22,450 nt of DNA from RGIG4074 sp964459165 (GTDB lineage Bacteria; Bacillota; Clostridia; Christensenellales; Borkfalkiaceae). Below, piece after piece: positions 1 through 5,257 of the stretch. A model generated the notes under the pieces. The model had not been told where the DNA came from. It did not search any database and saw only the letters and a program-made list of their open reading frames with translations. The stretch covers positions 1-22,450 of the forward strand of contig CAYWKM010000027.1 in NCBI GenBank assembly GCA_964459165.1, written 5' to 3'. Position 1 is the stretch's first letter; every line of letters begins with the position of its first letter. The position numbers were made by a program, and so were the translations under genes.

Positions 1-90
1 GTTTTCCGACGAAAATCGACTTCCCTTACGGATTTTTACCGAATCACATTTAACGCTTTGAAAAAGCGAAGGGTTTTCCCGTATTTGCTA

Positions 91-127
91 TGTACCCCCC
101 TTAGCTGAAAAAAGCAAGGAGGGTACA
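91..127. repeat. Long imperfect inverted repeat (hairpin) in the gene-free left edge
   Basis: Positions 91-102 pair with 116-127 over 12 bp with one C-A mismatch (98/120). Two more G-C pairs (104-105 with 114-115) follow after a bulged A. The loop is 8 nt and A-rich. Neither strand has a T-tract directly after the stem, so it is not a textbook intrinsic terminator. It lies 107 bp past the end of the minus-strand ABC permease and could still be a 3' processing or stop signal for that operon. A smaller hairpin (54-59 with 63-68) lies next to it. Apart from these and a weak 7-bp inverted repeat at about 182-219, nothing was recognised in 1-233. Confidence 0.5.
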
Positions 128-233
128 TGCCGGTTTCGGGAAGAGATGCGTATAAGCGTATATGATAAATATTTATAAAGGTTCGTTTGTTTTCTCCTAA
201 TTTAAAACTTGAAACGAATGTCGGAAAGGGCGA

Positions 234-1280
234 TTACGAGATATATCCTATGGCCAAACCGATTCCCGCGCTTACGAGGATGACGATCGCCTGCCGCCAG
301 CCTATCCGAAAGCTCTTTTTATAGACGGCGGAAAGAAGGTACGCCGCGAGGACGATGAAGGAGAAATATATAATGGAATCTTTTACCAGCGTACAGCCCG
401 CAAGGCAGAAGACGGGCAGGGCGGTCTTATAGCCGAAAACGCTGTCGGAAATCTGCATGCAATTTTCCGCTTTTCTCGTCTTTTCCGTTTTGAATAAGGC
501 GATCGTCGCCGCTATGCCGGCAAGCGTCCAGAAAGACATGCCGACGACGCCGTTCACGGAAGCGGCAACCTGATTGGCTCTTTCAAAGCTGAAAAACGTC
601 GATTCTTTTTTTATGATTTTTTCCATAAAATAGGCAGTCGTCTTATCGAGCGAATAGAACGGGAGGAAGGCGGCGGGTTCGAGGTAAGAATAGTAATTCC
701 GTGTCAATTCGTCGGAGGACAGATACGAGCCTCTCGGCAGCAGCAGCTCGACGACATACAGGACGGCGCAAACGGAAAACGTTGCGAAAATAATGAATAA
801 AATTCCGTCGAGCATGCTGTTTGCCCTCGTAAAGAGAAAGGAGGACAGCGCGTAAAAGGTAAAGAGCGGGATCAGCGAGGACAGGTACTGCCATAGATAG
901 TAAACGGGATAGATGGCTTTTGGATATTTAACCAATACGACGAGGAACCCCGCCCAATAGACGAGCGAATAGACGACAAGGATTGAGATTGCGCCGACGG
1001 CGAATTTTACGCCGAGCAGCTCCGTGCGCGTGATCGGCTGCGCGTAGCAGAGGTTGACGCTCCGCTTGTTCATTTTATAGCGGAAGAGCCATACGGGCAG
1101 TGCGGCGCACATCACTCCGAACGCGGCGGAGCAGTAGCCTAAACAGGTTTCCGGCGTGTATCCCCACCGATAAGGTTCCGCCAGTAAAGGAATGATATAG
1201 GAGCATACGCCCAAAGCGACCATGACGAGAAAGGGAACCAAAGCGCTTTTCAATTCGTATAAAAAGTATTTCTTCTTCAT
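234..1280 (-). CDS. ABC-2 type transporter permease
   Basis: A 348-residue integral membrane protein with about eight hydrophobic segments. Clear ones lie near residues 11-34, 46-66, 88-117, 128-150, 156-182 and 242-263, with two or three more in the last 70 residues. A long extracytoplasmic-type loop (about 183-241) splits the fifth and sixth segments. Lack of a signal peptide and this spacing fit ABC-2 permeases that pair with a separate ATPase. The start ATG overlaps the TGA of the upstream ATPase gene by 4 bp (ATGA), so translation is probably coupled and the two proteins made together. The operon begins with a YtrA-type GntR regulator; in known cases such transporters respond to cell-envelope stress or antibiotics. 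The substrate cannot be read from the sequence. Confidence 0.88.
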   Translation of the reverse strand: MKKKYFLYELKSALVPFLVMVALGVCSYIIPLLAEPYRWGYTPETCLGYCSAAFGVMCAALPVWLFRYKMNKRSVNLCYAQPITRTELLGVKFAVGAISILVVYSLVYWAGFLVVLVKYPKAIYPVYYLWQYLSSLIPLFTFYALSSFLFTRANSMLDGILFIIFATFSVCAVLYVVELLLPRGSYLSSDELTRNYYSYLEPAAFLPFYSLDKTTAYFMEKIIKKESTFFSFERANQVAASVNGVVGMSFWTLAGIAATIALFKTEKTRKAENCMQISDSVFGYKTALPVFCLAGCTLVKDSIIYFSFIVLAAYLLSAVYKKSFRIGWRQAIVILVSAGIGLAIGYIS

Positions 1281-2152
1281 TGTAAATAACCTCTCTTTTC
1301 CACTTCCGAAAGGAACATATCCTCAAAATCCATGGGGATTTCATCGACGATCAGCGGGTGCAGAGGGGACAATTTTTCCTTCAGCTCGTCCGCCGTTCCC
1401 TCCGCCACGAGACAGATAACCCTTCCCGTCTTTTCAAACTGTTTGCAGGGGAAAGGCATATCCTTTTCCTCCTTTTCTTCCCCGAAAACCACTTGCAGCT
1501 TGCATATCTTCGACAACGTTTCGTCGAGCTTGCCGAATCTCTCGATCTTTTTTCCGTCAAGCAAAGCGAAGCTGTCGGCAATGTCTTCCAGCTCCCTTAA
1601 CGAGTGCGAGGAAATGACGACGGTCGCGCCCTCCTCCTGCAATTCGATGAGCCCTCGCTTAAATTCGAGCCGCGCGAGGGGGTCCAGCCCGTCGAACGCT
1701 TCGTCCAAAAGAAGAATTTTCGGTTTACAGGCGAGCGCGAGGGCGATAAACGTCTGTCTGCGCATTCCCTTTGAAAAATTCCTCAAGGGTTGATTGGGAT
1801 TCAGAGAGAAGAGATCCGTATAGCGTTTGAAGACGCTTTCGTCGAACGGATAAAAGACCTTGTAAAAATCCTTCAGCCATTTTCCGCTCGCGTTGGCGGA
1901 ATAGTAGGGATCGTCGGGCAGATAAAAGAGCTTTTTCTTCGCTTTTTCGTTTTCAAAAACCTCTTCTCCGTCTATAAGAACGAGGCCCTTGTCCGCCTTC
2001 AATACGCCGGAAAGCAAGCCCATAAGGGTGCTTTTTCCCGATCCGTTGACGCCGATCAGCCCGAAAATCGAGCCGTCGGAGACGTTAAAGGACACGTCTT
2101 GAAGAACCTCTTTTTTTCCGTAGCTTTTCCACAATTTTTCTACCGTTATCAT
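1277..2152 (-). CDS. ABC transporter ATP-binding protein
   Basis: A 291-residue ABC ATPase. Walker A is GVNGSGKST at residues 34-42. The signature loop is FSKGMRRQ (about 126-133), a common variant of LSGGQ in ABC-2 type exporters. Walker B with the catalytic Glu is ILLLDEAFDGLD, with D150 and E151. An H-loop candidate follows in VVISSHSL. The last 80 residues form a short C-terminal extension seen in many BcrA/YtrB-like ATPases. It powers the membrane permease encoded immediately downstream, which it overlaps by 4 bp, and it overlaps the upstream GntR gene by 4 bp as well. The three genes therefore form a tightly coupled operon. The transported substrate is unknown. Confidence 0.95.
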   Translation of the reverse strand: MITVEKLWKSYGKKEVLQDVSFNVSDGSIFGLIGVNGSGKSTLMGLLSGVLKADKGLVLIDGEEVFENEKAKKKLFYLPDDPYYSANASGKWLKDFYKVFYPFDESVFKRYTDLFSLNPNQPLRNFSKGMRRQTFIALALACKPKILLLDEAFDGLDPLARLEFKRGLIELQEEGATVVISSHSLRELEDIADSFALLDGKKIERFGKLDETLSKICKLQVVFGEEKEEKDMPFPCKQFEKTGRVICLVAEGTADELKEKLSPLHPLIVDEIPMDFEDMFLSEVEKRGYLQ

Positions 2153-2490
2153 ACGTCCTCCTCAAATACCTTTTCTACCAATTCGACGATCGCTTCCTTC
2201 TTCACGCCCGACTGTTTCAGATGGACGAGGTATTCCTCCGCCTGTATCAGAAAATCCCGCTTTGCGGCTTTGCCGACGTATACGCCCTTTTTCGGAATGG
2301 TGTAAATGAATCCCTCCTCTTCCAGCGTGGAATACGCCCTCTGCACGGTGTTCGGATTGATTCCCATCTGTATGGCGAGTTCGCGACAAGAGGGCAGCTT
2401 CTCCCCCTCTTCCCGTATGTGCAGCGAGATATCGCGTTTGATTCGATCGACGATCTGTTGATATACGCTTTGTTTTCCTTCCATAGTCAT
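2149..2490 (-). CDS. GntR family transcriptional regulator, YtrA-like short form
   Basis: A 113-residue protein. The GntR winged helix-turn-helix covers about residues 7-72, with the characteristic LPSCRELAIQMGINPNTVQ and the wing ending in the GVYVG stretch. Only about 40 residues follow, far too short for a FadR or UTRA effector domain, which places it in the YtrA subfamily. Members usually repress their own operon, which encodes an ABC transporter, and that is the arrangement here. A purine-rich AGGCGG lies 9 nt before the chosen ATG; a second in-frame ATG two codons later (2484) is an alternative start. Three 9-bp repeats overlapping the promoter just upstream are candidate operators. Effector unknown. 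Confidence 0.92.
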   Translation of the reverse strand: MTMEGKQSVYQQIVDRIKRDISLHIREEGEKLPSCRELAIQMGINPNTVQRAYSTLEEEGFIYTIPKKGVYVGKAAKRDFLIQAEEYLVHLKQSGVKKEAIVELVEKVFEEDV

Positions 2491-2505
2491 TTTTTTGATC
2501 CGCCT

Positions 2506-2532
2506 ACTGTATTAACTGTATTAATTGTAATC
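2506..2532. promoter_or_regulatory. Candidate GntR operator: three 9-bp direct repeats
   Basis: ACTGTATTA occurs twice back to back (2506-2514, 2515-2523) and a third, diverged copy ATTGTAATC follows directly (2524-2532). The third copy covers the -10 box of the promoter and the other two lie across the expected transcription start. A protein bound here would block initiation, which fits autorepression by the adjacent GntR-type regulator. The repeat is seen directly; the binding is inferred. Confidence 0.55.
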
Positions 2533-2552
2533 TATGGGAGAGCGTTTGTCAA
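2524..2552 (-). promoter_or_regulatory. Promoter of the GntR-ABC operon
   Basis: On the minus strand, TTGACA (2547-2552) and TACAAT (2524-2529) are separated by exactly 17 bp. The -35 box is a perfect sigma-A match and the -10 has one mismatch. The -35 box overlaps the stop codon of the upstream flippase gene (TGA, 2549-2551), so the regulatory region begins inside that gene's last codons. Confidence 0.82.
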
Positions 2553-4081
2553 GAGCTTTTGGAAAAAATCTTTTTTTCCTTTGAAAAAATTTTTTCCGTC
2601 GCTTCTTGCGGAATGAGTTTCAGCACGGCGAACAGGAGGAAGGAAAAAACAAGCAGAATCGCGCCCGAAAGCAACAGAGAAAAGAAGACGGGCATGAGTT
2701 TATTGAAGAGGGAGTAAAAGGTAAAGCCTGCGCCGGCGCAGGGAATCATACACGCGCAGGATAAAAGCAGACGTTTGACAAATTTCGGCTTGCGCGCGCA
2801 TTTTTTATGCAAAAAGCGCAGATTGAGCAGGGCGGTGACCGTAAAGCTTTCCGTCATGCCGACGATCAGCGCGTACGTTCCTATGTATTTGGGCAAAAAC
2901 ACGACGGAGAGGATCAGCAGCGCGGAGCCTATCGTATAAAAGACGAGGGTCTGTTTTTCGAAGTGGAGGGAATTGAGTATGCTCGTCGATATCATGGAAA
3001 GGCTCATGGGCAGGAGCATCAGGCAGGAGACGGCGATCATCTCCCCGCTTTTTTCGTTGGAATAGATGAGAAGCCCGATATCTTTTCCGTAAACGAAGAG
3101 AAAGGGAATCAGCAGACAGGCGATGAGAGTCGTCGTGCGGATCGCGGTTTCTATATTCTTTTTCAGCGTCTCGCTCCTCCCCGCATAAAAATTTTCGGAA
3201 AGCTCCGGCACGAGCACCAGCGAAATCGATCCGATGAGGGTGGAGGGCATAGACAGGACGGGCGTCGCCATGCCGACCGCTACCCCGAACTCGCTCAAAG
3301 CTTCGGCGGAGGACATACCGCATGCCGCCAACCGTTGGGGCAGCAGCGTCGCCACGAGAGAATTGATGAGCGAACCGGAGGTCCGCATCGCCGTGATCGG
3401 CAGAGCGGAGGACAAGAGAGGTCTGTATTCCCCTTTGGGGGAGGCGGGTCTTCCTCCTTTTGCGAGAAAATAAATACTCGCGATCGTGAAAGAGGCGACG
3501 TAGGAGAGGACGACCGCGACTGCCGCGCGCTTTGTTCCGCTCAACGGATCCGTCGACTTTACGACGAGAAGGGTCCCCGCGCAGACCATGACGACTTCCT
3601 CGACGAGCTCGATGAGGGAATATGCTAAAAATTGCCTGTTCCCCCAAAAGGATCCGCGCAGCACGGCGTACACCGAATTGAAGGTAAGGGAGGAGATCAT
3701 AATGAGGAAGACGCTTTCCGCGCGGCTGTCGGAAAAGAGGAAGGAGAACGCGTCGTGTCCGAAGAACATGACGAGCGAGACGGGTATACAGAAGGCGAGC
3801 GTCAGAACGACGGCGGCGGTGACGGAGGAGCGTTCGCCGCGCAAATTTCTCTCCGCCTTATGCTTCGTGATCACGCGAGAAAGGGTGATGGGAATGCCGC
3901 TCGTGGAGAGGGTGACGAATACCGCGAAGACGGAAAGGGCGATCTGATAAAGCCCCATGCCTTCGCTTCCGATCGTGCGGGATAGGATGATGCGATATAA
4001 AAAGCCGAGAAAACGCTCCGCCACCGATAGGGCGGCGACGAGCGCGGCGGTCTGGTATAAATTATTTTTTACTTCGGACAT
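2549..4081 (-). CDS. MurJ/SpoVB-like lipid flippase (MOP superfamily)
   Basis: A 510-residue polytopic membrane protein with about 12-14 hydrophobic segments. Its N-terminus (TAALVAALSVAERFLGFLYR, then RTIGSEGMGLYQIA) is typical of the polysaccharide-biosynthesis/SpoVB branch of the MOP (MATE-like) superfamily. Firmicute members include the lipid II flippase YtgP/MurJ and SpoVB, needed for spore cortex. They move undecaprenyl-linked precursors across the cytoplasmic membrane. Which paralogue this is cannot be settled here; the neighbouring LysM and cysteine-rich genes favour a sporulation role. The C-terminus has a lysine-rich repeated KIFSKEKKIFSK motif. No Shine-Dalgarno is visible before the ATG, but an in-frame stop lies two codons upstream and the next ATG is about 40 codons in, so this start is the only reasonable one. 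Confidence 0.88.
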   Translation of the reverse strand: MSEVKNNLYQTAALVAALSVAERFLGFLYRIILSRTIGSEGMGLYQIALSVFAVFVTLSTSGIPITLSRVITKHKAERNLRGERSSVTAAVVLTLAFCIPVSLVMFFGHDAFSFLFSDSRAESVFLIMISSLTFNSVYAVLRGSFWGNRQFLAYSLIELVEEVVMVCAGTLLVVKSTDPLSGTKRAAVAVVLSYVASFTIASIYFLAKGGRPASPKGEYRPLLSSALPITAMRTSGSLINSLVATLLPQRLAACGMSSAEALSEFGVAVGMATPVLSMPSTLIGSISLVLVPELSENFYAGRSETLKKNIETAIRTTTLIACLLIPFLFVYGKDIGLLIYSNEKSGEMIAVSCLMLLPMSLSMISTSILNSLHFEKQTLVFYTIGSALLILSVVFLPKYIGTYALIVGMTESFTVTALLNLRFLHKKCARKPKFVKRLLLSCACMIPCAGAGFTFYSLFNKLMPVFFSLLLSGAILLVFSFLLFAVLKLIPQEATEKIFSKEKKIFSKSS

Positions 4082-4141
4082 ACGCTATTACGATATGAAA
4101 AGAATAGTATCTTTTATGACCCTTCGACATAAAATACAGCG

Positions 4142-4429
4142 ATGTTGAAAATTTTGAAAAACGATTGGTATCGGGTAAAAAAAGGGGACACCCTTCTTTC
4201 GGTCGCAAGGGAGTTCGGCTTGCCCGAATGCCTTCTCGCTTCGCTCAATTCCCTCACGGAGGAAGTGCGGGCGGGGCAGATTCTTCTTCTGCCGGAAAGG
4301 AGGTATCACCTTTATACGGTGCGCGGCGGCGACAGCAAGAAAAAGCTCTGCGGAAGCGGAGAGAGATACGGGGAGATCAACGGAACGGATTATTTTTTTG
4401 TCGGAATGAAAATTTTTATTCCCGTATGA
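4142..4429 (+). CDS. Small LysM-domain protein without signal peptide
   Basis: A 95-residue protein. A clear LysM motif occupies residues 10-52 (YRVKKGDTLLSVAREFGLP, ending in GQILLLPE). A second, degraded LysM-like unit runs from about 56 to 95 (YTVRGGDSKKKL to KIFIPV). LysM binds N-acetylglucosamine polymers such as peptidoglycan. There is no signal peptide or membrane segment, so the protein should stay in the cytoplasm where made. Signal-less LysM proteins are known in the mother cell as spore coat and cortex factors (SafA, SpoVID, SipL). An in-frame TAA at 4130 and the absence of internal ATG codons before the domain fix the start, yet no ribosome binding site precedes it. It is divergent from the flippase and 101 bp before the cysteine-rich gene. 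Confidence 0.8.
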   Translation: MLKILKNDWYRVKKGDTLLSVAREFGLPECLLASLNSLTEEVRAGQILLLPERRYHLYTVRGGDSKKKLCGSGERYGEINGTDYFFVGMKIFIPV

Positions 4430-4516
4430 GCGTCTGTCAACTTCCCGTTCCCCGTTTGCATAAAATGATATTGGAATCGTTTGCGGGGTGAAAAACCCGC
4501 GACGTTCCATATCGAC

Positions 4517-4522
4517 AGGAGG
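4517..4522 (+). promoter_or_regulatory. Strong Shine-Dalgarno of the cysteine-rich gene
   Basis: A perfect AGGAGG lies 8 nt before the ATG at 4531 and fixes that start. It contrasts with the LysM gene just upstream, which has no visible ribosome binding site. The 101-bp gap before it also holds a small 5-bp GC stem (4483-4487 with 4496-4500) and no convincing sigma-A promoter. Confidence 0.75.
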
Positions 4523-4530
4523 TAAAAATT

Positions 4531-5181
4531 ATGTCGTTTTTCCTTAATTTTCAGTCGGATAAATGCCCGGGAACGATCGCTTCCAACCCTTTGAGCGGAT
4601 TGTGCGAGAAGGTCTGCATTCAGGCTGAAAGGGTTTTCGACGCTTGTATCAAGCAAACGCAGCTTGAAGGATATAATATCGTCTTACAATCGTTTACGCC
4701 CGCCCGTCCCGCGTTTCCGCTAACGTTTATCAGCGCGCGTTCTTCCTCGGGCGAGGGAAAGGTTTCCTGCGTATCCGTCGAGCGCGAAGAAAAAAGCTGT
4801 TCGCGCGTGCAGTGTACGGTAACGATTCCCTTGGAGGTCGTATATACCGACGCGAACGGGGCGGAGGGAGTCGCCGAATCCTCGATCAGCGTCAACGAAG
4901 ACGTGCTTTTGTTCGTGCCCGCGCCGTCCGTCATGCCGTACAGGATCACGGCGACCGTTTCGGCGGTGGCGCCTCAGGGCGTCTTTCACGAGAATTCCGG
5001 CTCGTTCGTCATAAGCGTCTGTACGACGGTCATTCTGCGCGTCACCATGCCGGTGGATCTTCTTCTGCCCTCTTACGGCTATTGCGCGATTCCGCCCGCT
5101 CAGGAATATTCGCGGGAGGTCTGCTCCGGCTTCTTCGAGCTTCCTCTCTATCCGCAGGGGAAGGTCTGTTCGAAGAGCTGA
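4531..5181 (+). CDS. Cysteine-rich protein of unknown function, SPOCS/DUF3794-like
   Basis: A 216-residue protein with no signal peptide and no membrane segment. It has eleven cysteines (12, 25, 29, 39, 80, 90, 95, 164, 185, 198, 213). Residues 20-45 form a short helix-like segment with C-x3-C-x9-C. Residues about 93-175 read as beta-strand-rich (IPLEVVYTDANG, later VLLFVPAPS, then ISVCTTVILRV), a pattern resembling the SPOCS domain of SipL and other spore coat-associated proteins; this is judged by eye and unconfirmed. The end (PSYGYCAIPPAQEY, FFELPLYP) is proline and aromatic rich. An ideal AGGAGG sits 8 nt before the ATG, implying strong expression. With the LysM gene before it, a spore-envelope role is the best guess. 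Confidence 0.8.
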   Translation: MSFFLNFQSDKCPGTIASNPLSGLCEKVCIQAERVFDACIKQTQLEGYNIVLQSFTPARPAFPLTFISARSSSGEGKVSCVSVEREEKSCSRVQCTVTIPLEVVYTDANGAEGVAESSISVNEDVLLFVPAPSVMPYRITATVSAVAPQGVFHENSGSFVISVCTTVILRVTMPVDLLLPSYGYCAIPPAQEYSREVCSGFFELPLYPQGKVCSKS

Positions 5182-5207
5182 CGATACATAATAGACGATA
5201 CATAATA
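5180..5207. repeat. 14-bp perfect tandem duplication at a stop codon
   Basis: GACGATACATAATA occurs twice without a gap (5180-5193 and 5194-5207). The first copy begins inside the TGA stop codon of the cysteine-rich gene. It is probably a slippage duplication; the second copy lies next to the terminator T-tract. Confidence 0.85.
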
Positions 5208-5240
5208 AAAAAAGCTCCGCAGGGCGCGCCCTGCGGAGTC
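5201..5240 (-). terminator. Intrinsic terminator of the P-type ATPase gene
   Basis: A perfect 24-bp palindrome (5215-5238), able to form a stem of up to 12 bp rich in G and C, is followed on the minus strand by C and a run of seven T. It lies 20 bp past the ATPase stop codon. On the plus strand the sequence after the stem is moderately T-rich (TCGTTTGGTTG), so it may also stop transcripts from the cysteine-rich gene that converges on it. Confidence 0.88.
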
Positions 5241-5257
5241 GTTTGGTTGAAAAAAGA

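Noticed and set aside
2807..3628. Open frame antisense to the flippase (273 codons)
   Set aside because: Highly charged low-complexity translation typical of a non-coding strand; the flippase on the other strand is a clear membrane protein.
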